Source: Acinetobacter haemolyticus
Lineage (GTDB): Bacteria; Pseudomonadota; Gammaproteobacteria; Pseudomonadales; Moraxellaceae
DNA: 58,254 nucleotides
Direction: 5' to 3'
Assembly: GCF_900406815.1 (NCBI RefSeq)
Contig: NZ_OVCN01000021.1
Location: 1-58,254, forward strand
The position numbers and the translations under genes were made by a program. Shown in pieces: positions 9,268 to 18,104 of this stretch (positions within the stretch are counted from its first letter, which is position 1; each line of letters opens with the position of its first letter). The notes beneath the pieces were generated by a model. That model made no database searches, was not told where the DNA came from, and was given only the letters and a program-made list of their open reading frames with translations.

Positions 9268-10722
9268 TCACTCCTCACCCCAAAAAATATCTTTAGCCGA
9301 TAAATCCTGTAGTTTCTTTGCCGCCTTCTTAGCAACATGAGGTTGTTGCGCTTTGACCCAACCTAAGGCAAATAAAAACTGGGGGTGTTTCGGTGCATAT
9401 TGTTCGAACAGGTGTTCTGCAACAAATAGATCATTGTAGAAACCTAAATATTCCTGAATAGGTTGTAATTTATTTAGGAAATTTTGAACTACTTTTTCTG
9501 GATAAAGCCCTGAAATAAAGTCGATGCAATAACGTAATTGCTTAACCCGTTTTCGGGTGCGGTGTTGTTGCTCAATAGGCAGTTCACAAAATACCACTGC
9601 ATCTTTCAAAATCTTCTGATAGAGCTTAGTTAAACTTTTAGCTACTTGTTTCGATAATTTTGTTTTTGATTCACTTTCACTATAGATAAAGCTAAATAAT
9701 GATAGAAATAGCTGTGTTGTTTTAACACTGCTTAATGGTTTGGAAATATTCGTTTTAGCTGAACTTGGAAATGAGAAGTCAAAATCAGATACAGCCTGAA
9801 TTAATGGAATGACTGATTCTTGAATCGCATCTTGATCTCTTGATTGACCCAATGCTTGAAAAATCTCTGTCAGATCATTTTGCCAAGCTGGATCAAGTTG
9901 CTCTGTCCAATGAGAAAAATGTTTGAGTGCTGAACGTAAACGACGTATGCCAACGCGCGCTTGGTGAATATGATCTGCTTCAGCCACCTCGCCAGCAATT
10001 GCTGCGGCATTAGGTAGGATTTGATTTAAGCAATTTTCTATAATCAGTTTGATCGCTTGCTCAGCAGAAAAGTCTGATTGAAGTTGTAATGTTTTGGCTT
10101 TAGTTGCTGGTGAAACTTTTTTCCCCATTGCCAATAAATTACCTCGTTCAGCTTTACTACGTACATCGAGCCATAATTGATATTTTTCGACTAAGTGATT
10201 CGAGAAAATAATTAAATCGCGGGCTGAACCTTGTTTTAACTCACATTCTACTTCACAGATTTTTGCAGTGTCCTTGGCGGTTCGAATTTCACCATCATCT
10301 AAACAGACTTCGATTTTTGAACCTTGAAATTCAAAGGTGTGAAAGGTCCGCTCCACATCAGTTTGAAATTGCAATTCTAGTGGAGCGAGTGGATCTCCTA
10401 ACAGGTCTTTTAAAATACTTTGTACAGCCGGATAATTTTCATAAAGAGATAAATCTAAAACGGGTTCTTGTTCACATTTACCAAGTTCAATGTCTTCTTC
10501 GATGCGTTGTAAATGGTTTTTGCTCGCTGCTTTAAAGGTTTGTACCCAATGTTCACCTTCTTGACGCAAACGGATTGCAACATAATTTTTTGCCAATAGA
10601 CGATCAGCAGTATCATAGTATTTGGCTTGTAGACGAATTTTTTGAGCTTTCTGCTTATTTAACGCCAATAAAACACTTTTTTTCTTAGATGCAGGAAGTT
10701 GAAATTTAAGTTCTATTTCCAT
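9268..10722 (-). CDS. CYTH-CHAD domain protein
   Basis: 484-aa protein with an N-terminal CYTH domain (starting MEIELKFQLP, the family's ExExK-type strand, about residues 1-200) followed by a CHAD domain (about 210-480). CYTH domains bind or cut triphosphates, often inorganic tripolyphosphate. CHAD domains are His-rich helical bundles that bind polyphosphate; here the HQARVGIRRLRSALKHF and RKRVKQLRYCIDFISGL segments are typical. A role in polyphosphate metabolism is inferred from the domains. A longer open frame starts at 10917, but the ATG at 10722 has an AGGAG site and begins exactly at the CYTH motif. Confidence 0.85.
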   Translation of the reverse strand: MEIELKFQLPASKKKSVLLALNKQKAQKIRLQAKYYDTADRLLAKNYVAIRLRQEGEHWVQTFKAASKNHLQRIEEDIELGKCEQEPVLDLSLYENYPAVQSILKDLLGDPLAPLELQFQTDVERTFHTFEFQGSKIEVCLDDGEIRTAKDTAKICEVECELKQGSARDLIIFSNHLVEKYQLWLDVRSKAERGNLLAMGKKVSPATKAKTLQLQSDFSAEQAIKLIIENCLNQILPNAAAIAGEVAEADHIHQARVGIRRLRSALKHFSHWTEQLDPAWQNDLTEIFQALGQSRDQDAIQESVIPLIQAVSDFDFSFPSSAKTNISKPLSSVKTTQLFLSLFSFIYSESESKTKLSKQVAKSLTKLYQKILKDAVVFCELPIEQQHRTRKRVKQLRYCIDFISGLYPEKVVQNFLNKLQPIQEYLGFYNDLFVAEHLFEQYAPKHPQFLFALGWVKAQQPHVAKKAAKKLQDLSAKDIFWGEE

Positions 10723-10920
10723 GTGGAGATGACTCCTGACCGTTAGAATGAATAAGTTTATGATTGAGTATAACCTAAGCGCAAGTTGAGCAATTATGCT
10801 GAAAAAGGCTATTTTCCTTGTAGGACATGGTTCAGTATATCGTATTATCTTACATGACTTTATTTTGTACAAAAAATGCAGTACCGTGTGCAGAGAGGAC
10901 AGGATTAGGATGATCAATAA

Positions 10921-11292
10921 ATGAATGCACCAGCAAATTTAGCGAAGCCAGTAGAATTCACTTTACCGATAAAAGATTACAATGAGTTTTATCGCTTTTA
11001 CTTAACCGAGCATCGCAGTATAGCGAGTCGACGTTTGCATGTAGCAGGCAGTTCGATTGGTTTATATTTTTGGAGTAAAGCGATTCGCCAGCGTAAGGCT
11101 AAATATTTGGCTTATGGCTTATTGTCTGGTTATGCGTGTGCTTGGGTTGGACATTTTTTCTTTGAACATAATAAGCCTGCAAGTTTTAAGCAACCACTTT
11201 ATAGTTTTATCTCTGATTGGCGGATGTTGTCCGATGTGGTTCGTGGTCGCCTGAGTTTGATTGATCGTCAGTTTGATAAGATTGATTCTTAA
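10921..11292 (+). CDS. DUF962 / Mpo1-like membrane protein
   Basis: 123-aa protein similar to DUF962 (yeast Mpo1 family, fatty-acid alpha-oxidation dioxygenase). The conserved His-containing segments FYLTEHRS, RRLHVAGSSIGLYFW and GYACAWVGHFFFEHNKPASF are followed by LYSFISDWRM. Two hydrophobic segments suggest a membrane location. Catalytic activity in bacteria is inferred, not shown. It ends in a strong terminator that isolates it from the cas operon. Confidence 0.8.
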   Translation: MNAPANLAKPVEFTLPIKDYNEFYRFYLTEHRSIASRRLHVAGSSIGLYFWSKAIRQRKAKYLAYGLLSGYACAWVGHFFFEHNKPASFKQPLYSFISDWRMLSDVVRGRLSLIDRQFDKIDS

Positions 11293-11344
11293 ATTTTTGC
11301 TCATCTTTCAAAGAAATAAAGTTAAAACGACATGAGATGTCGCT

Positions 11345-11366
11345 AAGCTGCTTCGGCAGCTTTTTT
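11345..11366 (+). terminator. Terminator between DUF962 gene and cas1
   Basis: AAGCTGC/GCAGCTT stem closed by a UUCG tetraloop and followed by six T. The cas operon therefore needs its own promoter in the roughly 50 A/T-rich bases that follow; I see no strong consensus there. Confidence 0.9.
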
Positions 11367-11415
11367 ATTATCAAATGTTCAAGTAGTATAAGAAAAAACA
11401 AGAGAAATCATAACA

Positions 11416-12378
11416 ATGGAACAACTTAATCCATCTGATTTAAAAGCAATATTACATTCAAAGCGTGCCAATCTTTATTATCTTGAACATTGCCGCGTGA
11501 TGCAAAAAGATGGTCGGGTTTTATATCTCACTGAAGCTAAAAATGAAAATCAATATTGGAATATTCCGATAGCCAATACCACGGTGATTTTACTTGGAAC
11601 AGGTACGTCTATTACTCAAGCGGCGATGCGAATGTTGTGCAGTGCAGGTGTATTGGTGGGTTTTTGCGGGGGTGGTGGTACACCATTATTTGCAGGGAGT
11701 GAGGTGGAGTGGTTAACGCCCCAGAGTGAATATCGTCCAACGGAATACATGCAAGGATGGATGAGTTTTTGGTTTGATGAAGCTAAACGCTTAGACGTGG
11801 CAAAACAATTTCAATTTGCTCGAATTGAATTTATCCGCAAAATTTGGGCAAAAGACAAAGACCTAAAAGACGAAGGCTTTTATTTAGATGATCAGGATAT
11901 TCAACAAGCTTTAAATGGTTTTGAAAAGAAAATTCCAAATATGGCTAAGGTTGGCGATTTATTGCTTGCAGAAGCACAAATGACCAAACAACTTTATAAA
12001 GTGGCAGCAACGCGTTGCAAACTTAGTTTTGAACGTAATCCTGAACAGGGTGATTTGGCGAATGACTTTTTAAACCATGGCAACTATTTGGCTTATGGGC
12101 TTTCGGCAACCACACTTTGGGTGCTCGGTATCAATCATGGTTTTGCGGTGATGCATGGTAAGACTAGACGCGGTGCTTTGGTGTTTGATGTGGCTGATTT
12201 AGTTAAGGATGCAGTGGTTTTACCGTGGGCATTTATATGTGCTAAAGAAGGAATGAAAGAACAAGAGTTTAGGCAGCAACTTCTCCAAAAATTTACTGAA
12301 TATCGTTGTCTAGATTGGATGTTTGAGCAAGTGAAGTTGCAGGCATGTAAAAGCTTTCCTGTAGTGGAGAGTGAATGA
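11416..12378 (+). CDS. cas1: CRISPR integrase Cas1, I-F class
   Basis: Cas1 forms a complex with Cas2 that inserts new spacers at the leader end of the array. This 320-aa protein matches the I-F class. In the second half His247 (FAVMHGKTRRG) is followed by Asp258 and Asp261 (LVFDVADLVKD), with the same 11- and 14-residue spacings as the metal-binding His and Asp residues of Pseudomonas Cas1. Glu186 in LLLAEAQMTKQLY is the likely fourth ligand. It is the first gene of the operon and overlaps the next by 4 bases (ATGA), so the two are translationally coupled. Confidence 0.95.
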   Translation: MEQLNPSDLKAILHSKRANLYYLEHCRVMQKDGRVLYLTEAKNENQYWNIPIANTTVILLGTGTSITQAAMRMLCSAGVLVGFCGGGGTPLFAGSEVEWLTPQSEYRPTEYMQGWMSFWFDEAKRLDVAKQFQFARIEFIRKIWAKDKDLKDEGFYLDDQDIQQALNGFEKKIPNMAKVGDLLLAEAQMTKQLYKVAATRCKLSFERNPEQGDLANDFLNHGNYLAYGLSATTLWVLGINHGFAVMHGKTRRGALVFDVADLVKDAVVLPWAFICAKEGMKEQEFRQQLLQKFTEYRCLDWMFEQVKLQACKSFPVVESE

Positions 12379-15335
12379 TGATCGTCACTTTTATTTCCCA
12401 ATGTGAAAAGAAAGCGACTCCCCGAACGCGTCGTGTGTTAGATGCATTTGCAGACCGTATTGGCGATAACACGTGGCAAACCGTGATCACTGAAGATGGT
12501 TTGTTAGCAGTAAAAAAGCTGCTTAGAAAAACAGTTACGAAGAATACCGCGGTGAGTTGCCATTGGATTCGTGGTCGGCGTAGAAGTGAACTTTTATGGA
12601 TTGTGGGAAATCGCAATAAGTTTAATGAGCAGGGGATTGTGCCTGTGAATAGTACACAAAAAGAAGTATTTATGGATGTAATAACAATGAAAGCGAAGAA
12701 AGAAGAGTTTTATGCAAATACTCAATTACAACCGTTAGCAGAACATTCATTTGCCATTGGTTATTTAGCACAACAGCTGTTTAAAAAAGTTGTTGATAAT
12801 GATGAACATAAAAATTTATCTAAAGTGGCATTTTTAGCAGGTTGCTTGCATGATCTTGGTAAGTTAGATCCTCATTTTCAGGATTGGGTTAAAAAAGCAA
12901 AACAACCTGATGATATGGAGGATGGACAGCATATCGAAAAAGGGAAATTTAGTTTTGATAAACATCCTCGTCATAATGAAATTTCATTATTAATATTTAA
13001 TTTTTTAGAGATGCAATGTAAGGGATTGAATAATCGTCAGAAGGAAAGTGTTCAGCATATTTTGTATTGGCATCATGCTAAACCCTATCGTCAAAATGAT
13101 GATTTTACGGGTAGTTACAAAGCCTATGAATATTTAATTAAAAATATCAATGCCGAACAATTTTCATTTTTAGTTAAAAATAGTATTAATGTTATTAAAC
13201 GTATAAATGCAATCGCTAAAAATTTTAATACGATTGATTATATTGAACAACATTTGCCTTGGAATGATGAGAACTTAACTACACTGATTGAAAATTTTGA
13301 ATATAATTTTAAAAGTAGAAATTTTCCTGAATTTAAATCTTATACGAGTACAGATTCGACTGATGTATTGACTGGAAAAATTCAAATTAATGCGCAGCAT
13401 AATTTATTGCGCGCTTGCGTCATCAGTGCTGACCGTATTATATCAAAGCAAACAGCGCAAGATTTAATGGATTATATTGCTGAAAAACGCTTAGATGAAT
13501 TATTAGATGATCAAGAAATTTTATCGAATTTAGCAGAACATTTAAAAAATTTAGTACATAAATTTCCTGATAGTGAAAGAACACAAAAGCAAAATCAAGT
13601 TGCTCAACAGCTCGCTGATTTACGAGATATCGCTGTACTTGCTGGTCCTGCGGGTTGCGGCAAAACTAAAATTGCTTTGGAATGGGCAAGACTTAAAGAT
13701 GCTAAGAAAATTATTTGGGTTTGTCCACGTGTGCAAGTCTGCCAAGGGATTTTTGAGGAATTAACACAGGATTATTTACCTGATGCAAAAGTTGAGATTT
13801 TGACAGGCGAATTTAAATACATAAATGAGAATGGCAAGATTACAAACGAGCCAAAACCTTTTTCAGGTGATGTCGTTGTCACCACAATTGACCAAATTTT
13901 AGGTTCAATTGTCACGCATACCAATGTGAATAGTTTATTGCCTTTTATTGATGCACATGTGGTATTTGATGAATACCATGAATATATTGGGATGGAGATT
14001 TTTAATCTACTATTTGCAGAATTAATTGCCAATAAAAACATGCGTAGAAAACATGAAAAAAATACTTTATTGGTATCTGCAACGCCACATTACTATTATT
14101 TAGAAAATATTTTAAATGTGCATGAAGATGACGTAATTGAAATGTTATCTTTTAATCCAAGCGAATATAAAATTGATTTTATTGAATATGATGAATCAGT
14201 AATTGGTGGAAATCCATTTTATCAACCTTACTCAGATCAAACATTTATTATTTCGAATACTGCGCAGACGGCACAACTTGGCTTTATTTATCAGAAAGAT
14301 GATGAAAATAGTGTTTTATTCCACTCCAAATATAAGCGCAGTGATAAAAAGCGATGGTTTAATGAAGTCTTTGATTCGTTTAAAAAGAATGGTTCGCAAA
14401 AATATGATGTTTTAAGGAGTGGACCTATTGTTCAAGCATCATTAAATATTACGTCTAAAAATATGTTAACTGAAATGACTTCACCTGAAAATATGTTACA
14501 GCGTATGGGGCGTTTAGATCGTTTTGGTGAAAATGAATTGGTTAATGTTTTACAAGTTGCGATTACTGAAAATGTAAAAAATGGCAGTTGTAAAGGTTCA
14601 TTGGCTTATTTTTTAAATCAGTTAAATAGCTTGCAAACTACTAAAGCATGGTACGACTTTTTACAAGATCGTTTAAATGGGAAAGTATTTAGGATTACTG
14701 AACTATATAAGTTTTATCGTGAGTTTTATAGCCAACAAGCACGGTTGGGTGATAGGTCTGCTGTTATTCAAGATATGGATAAAGCACTAAAGAAAAGCAT
14801 TGATTTAATCAATAAAAAAGTGACTGAACCAACCAAAGTGATGAAATCTAAAATGGCTGAAAGAAAGTCGAAGATCAGTAAAAACTCATTACGAGGCGAC
14901 AGTCGTTTTGTGCAATTGGCAGTTTTAAATTTGAATGATTTTAAAGAGCCGATTTTTGAAAATAAATATGCTTACACGTCACCTTTGGATGATACAACGG
15001 AATATGACAATCTGACAGAATCTTTAAATATTATCAAAGATTTAGGTCTGATAAATTTTATTGCACAAAAGCATGGCAATGTTGATTCGACACATCCTGT
15101 CAAAGGAATTCCTGAGAAAAAACAACAAGCGCGTTGTGCAGTTTTGGAAAACTATGCACGAGATGCAGATTTTCCATTGTATTTAAGTTATATAGAAGAT
15201 GATCTTAATAAAGTGGGTGGAACAGGAGTTCGGCATCCTGAAGCAATCTATTATGCAATAAGTGATAAACAGCCAATAGGTTCTATATCATTGGATAAAT
15301 TGAAATTTTTAACAACAACACAAGAGGAAAAATAA
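12375..15335 (+). CDS. cas3: Cas2-Cas3 fusion nuclease-helicase
   Basis: One 986-aa chain joins the adaptation factor Cas2 to the effector nuclease-helicase Cas3, as in all I-F systems. The Cas2-like part is about residues 1-95. The HD nuclease has His124 (LAEHS) and His159-Asp160 (CLHDLGK). The superfamily 2 helicase has Walker A GPAGCGKT (Lys430), motif II Asp532-Glu-Tyr-His535 (the third position is Tyr rather than the Ala of DEAH), motif III SATP near 570, and motif VI with RMGRLDR at about 710-716. All catalytic signatures are intact. It is somewhat shorter than the roughly 1,076-aa Pseudomonas protein. cas7fv starts 1 base after its stop. Confidence 0.95.
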   Translation: MMIVTFISQCEKKATPRTRRVLDAFADRIGDNTWQTVITEDGLLAVKKLLRKTVTKNTAVSCHWIRGRRRSELLWIVGNRNKFNEQGIVPVNSTQKEVFMDVITMKAKKEEFYANTQLQPLAEHSFAIGYLAQQLFKKVVDNDEHKNLSKVAFLAGCLHDLGKLDPHFQDWVKKAKQPDDMEDGQHIEKGKFSFDKHPRHNEISLLIFNFLEMQCKGLNNRQKESVQHILYWHHAKPYRQNDDFTGSYKAYEYLIKNINAEQFSFLVKNSINVIKRINAIAKNFNTIDYIEQHLPWNDENLTTLIENFEYNFKSRNFPEFKSYTSTDSTDVLTGKIQINAQHNLLRACVISADRIISKQTAQDLMDYIAEKRLDELLDDQEILSNLAEHLKNLVHKFPDSERTQKQNQVAQQLADLRDIAVLAGPAGCGKTKIALEWARLKDAKKIIWVCPRVQVCQGIFEELTQDYLPDAKVEILTGEFKYINENGKITNEPKPFSGDVVVTTIDQILGSIVTHTNVNSLLPFIDAHVVFDEYHEYIGMEIFNLLFAELIANKNMRRKHEKNTLLVSATPHYYYLENILNVHEDDVIEMLSFNPSEYKIDFIEYDESVIGGNPFYQPYSDQTFIISNTAQTAQLGFIYQKDDENSVLFHSKYKRSDKKRWFNEVFDSFKKNGSQKYDVLRSGPIVQASLNITSKNMLTEMTSPENMLQRMGRLDRFGENELVNVLQVAITENVKNGSCKGSLAYFLNQLNSLQTTKAWYDFLQDRLNGKVFRITELYKFYREFYSQQARLGDRSAVIQDMDKALKKSIDLINKKVTEPTKVMKSKMAERKSKISKNSLRGDSRFVQLAVLNLNDFKEPIFENKYAYTSPLDDTTEYDNLTESLNIIKDLGLINFIAQKHGNVDSTHPVKGIPEKKQQARCAVLENYARDADFPLYLSYIEDDLNKVGGTGVRHPEAIYYAISDKQPIGSISLDKLKFLTTTQEEK

Positions 15336-15336
15336 C

Positions 15337-16326
15337 ATGGCTAAAGTAACTGGCGTAAAAAGCGTGGACTTTAAAATTACTGCATACGGTTATGGGGTAG
15401 TGAATTGGAATGGTCCAACTTCATTAAGAGGTAATGATGGTAAGACTGTTGATAATCACACTCTACCAAAACTACGTGGATTTAGTAATCTATCAGGCGA
15501 TGTGAAAGAAGAGACAGGGTATAAATATAGAAAAGAAGCATCTGATATTAATTTTGATGAAACGCCGTTATATATTAGTCAAAACTGTATACGTCATCAT
15601 CTCTTTCGTGATCAGTCATTTGATTTACATTACGCCAAAGATAAAAATTTGATTGATGTTTTAGCCTCAATTACGGGTTTAATCCGTGGTTATGTTGTAC
15701 CTTCAAGTCAATGCAAACGTACAAGCCCATTGTTGATTACAGATTTTGTTGATCAATTGGGTAATGGTAACTTTGAACAGCTTTCTAATGCGAGTTCAAG
15801 TGAAGAAATCATACAATCAGATGGTACAAAAACGTATAAGCGTGGTGAAAATTCAATTTTTTCTAAAACAACTTTTGGTGATACTGAATATCAAGCCTAC
15901 GGTTCAATCAGTATTGAACAGCTACAGTTTATTTCACTCGATAAAAAATTTGATCGCGCATCCATGCTGATTAAAGAAGGTGAAGGTGAGAAAATTGCTG
16001 AAACTGTACAAAAATTTATTAAAAGTTTAGATCCAACCAAAGAGCCACAAGCGATTTTTCATAAAAATTATGTACGTAAAGGTACGATTTTTAATGAGGG
16101 TGAGGTTGGAATCCTATTGGATAACAGTGCGATTGATATTCTTGTCAATGAAACTTTGAACATGCTTCAAGAGTTGGTGATCAAACAGGCCAAGGGCTAT
16201 ATGTGTGTTGATACTTTAGAAGTAGATTATAACGATAGTCATAAAATGATGCGTATTAAACGTTATCCTGATCAAGTAAATTCTGAACCTCAAGCAGATT
16301 ATGCTGTTTATTTTGAAGCACAATAA
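15337..16326 (+). CDS. cas7fv: Type I-Fv backbone protein Cas7fv
   Basis: 329-aa Cas7 backbone subunit of the minimal I-F2 (I-Fv) interference complex, which polymerises along the crRNA. As far as I recall the Shewanella putrefaciens Cas7fv, the segments [73 protein letters not shown] and [13 protein letters not shown] match it strongly and differ from ordinary Csy3. The gene sits where cas8f-csy2-csy3 would be in a standard I-F operon. I see no reading frame for a large subunit. Confidence 0.9.
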   Translation: MAKVTGVKSVDFKITAYGYGVVNWNGPTSLRGNDGKTVDNHTLPKLRGFSNLSGDVKEETGYKYRKEASDINFDETPLYISQNCIRHHLFRDQSFDLHYAKDKNLIDVLASITGLIRGYVVPSSQCKRTSPLLITDFVDQLGNGNFEQLSNASSSEEIIQSDGTKTYKRGENSIFSKTTFGDTEYQAYGSISIEQLQFISLDKKFDRASMLIKEGEGEKIAETVQKFIKSLDPTKEPQAIFHKNYVRKGTIFNEGEVGILLDNSAIDILVNETLNMLQELVIKQAKGYMCVDTLEVDYNDSHKMMRIKRYPDQVNSEPQADYAVYFEAQ

Positions 16327-16337
16327 TGAGGTGAGTG

Positions 16338-17351
16338 ATGCAAATTATTATTGAATATGAATCCTCGTGGCGTAACTCATTTTTGGATGGTTCAAATAAT
16401 GAACCATTACCGAAAGGAGGACGTAATTTCATCGCATCAATGACGACATTGAAACAAGTAGGAAATTATAAAAAACGTGACGTGTCTAAAGATACGGTGA
16501 TGGGGATTTTAAATCGTTTAATTGGTGAGCAACGAAAGTTATATCAAGCTCGCCAAGATAAAAAATACTACTTTTCAGAGATTGAAAAAATTCTGCAAGA
16601 TGAAGATATTGTTGACAAATCAACAATTAGTAATGAGATGGTATATATCCGAAATATTTCAGGCAGCACAGATCAAAACTCATTTACAGGCATGATTATG
16701 GCAAATGATCCTGCTTTTAAGTCGAAATATTCTTCTGAATTATGGGGCATTCTTTGGTTAGACTTGGATACTGTAGCCCAGTTTGTTGTTGATGAAAAAT
16801 ATCAGATTGAAACTGATATTGAACTTGATCCAATTATAGTATGTAACCAAATTGAGTTGCTGAGTGCTGAAAAAGCAATTGATGTCATTGGTTCCGTAAA
16901 AGATGCTTTAGATATTTTACAAAGTAAATTTGATGATGTGAATTATTTGAATGCTAAAGAGCAGTTACCTTTGATTAGTTTATATGCTTCTGCTTTATAT
17001 CTACAAATTGAAAGATTATCTAAAAAGTATGATCTCACGAATACCTTGACGAAAAGTGGTGGACTAAGTGGTATTTCAAAGCGTGGGTTTACCAAAAAAG
17101 ATTTTATGGATCGTTACACAACAGGTAGCAAAAAGTTAATTTGGGGAAATCCTTTTCTATTAAAAGAGAAGAAAAAAGGAGAAGGAGAAGTTGTTTCTAT
17201 TTTAAGTAAGGCAAATGGTCAACTCATTATTAATCTGAATATTTCTAAAGAACACGCACGTGATTTGGGAGAAAAGATTGAAAATGCAGGTGTGTCATCA
17301 TTTTATGTAGGAAAAAAAGGGCTTGCTTATGTCACAGATATTCGTATTTAA
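16338..17351 (+). CDS. cas5fv: Type I-Fv subunit Cas5fv
   Basis: 337-aa Cas5 subunit that caps the crRNA 5' handle. In the Shewanella I-Fv structures this protein also carries a helical insertion that recognises the PAM, replacing the missing Cas8f. Diagnostic segments are IIIEYESSWRNSFLDGSNNEPLP and GGRNFIASMTTLKQ at the N terminus; a long helical middle follows, and the protein ends in SSFYVGKKGLAYVTDIRI. A GTG at 16335 directly precedes the ATG at 16338. The GAGGTG ribosome site at 16328-16333 is better spaced for the ATG. It lies 11 bases after cas7fv. Confidence 0.88.
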   Translation: MQIIIEYESSWRNSFLDGSNNEPLPKGGRNFIASMTTLKQVGNYKKRDVSKDTVMGILNRLIGEQRKLYQARQDKKYYFSEIEKILQDEDIVDKSTISNEMVYIRNISGSTDQNSFTGMIMANDPAFKSKYSSELWGILWLDLDTVAQFVVDEKYQIETDIELDPIIVCNQIELLSAEKAIDVIGSVKDALDILQSKFDDVNYLNAKEQLPLISLYASALYLQIERLSKKYDLTNTLTKSGGLSGISKRGFTKKDFMDRYTTGSKKLIWGNPFLLKEKKKGEGEVVSILSKANGQLIINLNISKEHARDLGEKIENAGVSSFYVGKKGLAYVTDIRI

Positions 17352-17360
17352 GGAAAGTGT

Positions 17361-17972
17361 ATGAACTATTATATTGAATTAACATTAATAGATAGTCCTG
17401 ATTTTTCTCTATTTGAATTATGGTCAAAAGTATATACCCAGCTTCATATTGCTTTTGCCGAACATAGTAATGAGCAGGGAAGAATATCCTTTGGCGTATC
17501 TTTCCCTCAATATCGTATGAATGAGCAAAAGAAGATTGGATTTTTGGGTACAAAAATTCGTGTGTTTGCCAGCTCGGAAAATCAGCTACAACAGCTTAAT
17601 TTAGGCAAATGGCTAGAACGATTCATTGATTATGTACATATCACTCAACCGAGAGAAATACCTCAAGCCAAGATTAATGGCTATGCACATTATTATCGAG
17701 TTAATCCAAAGATGAGTGTTGAGGAGCGTATAGTTCATCAAGCGCAACGTCGAAATATTTCTTTGGATGAGGCTAAGCAGCATTTTAAACAATATGTTGA
17801 GCAACCTATTGGTGAGCCTTATGTGAGTTTAAAAAGTCTGAGTGCAAAACGAGAGCAAAATATAGATAGACCCTATCGTTTGTATATTGGTAAATCTGTT
17901 GCTGATCAGGCAAAAGTTGGAATGTTTGGTACGTATGGGCTAAGTCGAATGGCAACAGTTCCAGAGTTTTAA
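17361..17972 (+). CDS. cas6f: crRNA-processing endoribonuclease Cas6f
   Basis: 203-aa Csy4-type nuclease that cuts each repeat RNA at the base of its hairpin. His29 (VYTQLHIAF) falls at the same residue number as the catalytic His29 of Pseudomonas Csy4. The C-terminal YGLSRMATVPEF matches the family's glycine-rich end. It is the last gene of the operon, 9 bases after cas5fv and 132 bases before the first repeat. Expected cleavage leaves an 8-nt handle, TTTAGAAA or TTTAGAAT depending on the repeat. Confidence 0.93.
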   Translation: MNYYIELTLIDSPDFSLFELWSKVYTQLHIAFAEHSNEQGRISFGVSFPQYRMNEQKKIGFLGTKIRVFASSENQLQQLNLGKWLERFIDYVHITQPREIPQAKINGYAHYYRVNPKMSVEERIVHQAQRRNISLDEAKQHFKQYVEQPIGEPYVSLKSLSAKREQNIDRPYRLYIGKSVADQAKVGMFGTYGLSRMATVPEF

Positions 17973-18104
17973 CCCAATATTTTTTCTACTCTTTAACAAC
18001 TTAATAAAATCAATAAGTTACAACAAGTCGTTTTTTGATTGGGTAAAATGTCAAAATCCATGATAAATACTTGTTGTAACTTATATTTTTACTATGATTT
18101 TATA
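17973..18104 (+). promoter_or_regulatory. CRISPR leader
   Basis: A 132-base, A/T-rich region between cas6f and the first repeat, on the same strand. It should hold the array promoter and the docking sites for spacer integration. Its most striking part is a perfect 16-bp inverted repeat at 18013-18028 and 18069-18084, the second arm ending 20 bases before the first repeat. The leader assignment is supported by the array itself: the newest repeat allele is at this end and the degenerate repeats are at the other. Confidence 0.8.
18013..18084. repeat. 16-bp perfect inverted repeat in leader
   Basis: ATAAGTTACAACAAGT at 18013-18028 is the exact reverse complement of 18069-18084. The arms are separated by 40 bases, about 56 bp centre to centre, or slightly more than five helical turns. 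No T run follows and the arms are A/T rich, so a terminator is unlikely. Confidence 0.9.

Noticed and set aside
11293..11415. Definite cas operon promoter
   Set aside because: The region after the terminator must hold one, but no pair of -35 and -10 elements stands out from the A/T-rich background.
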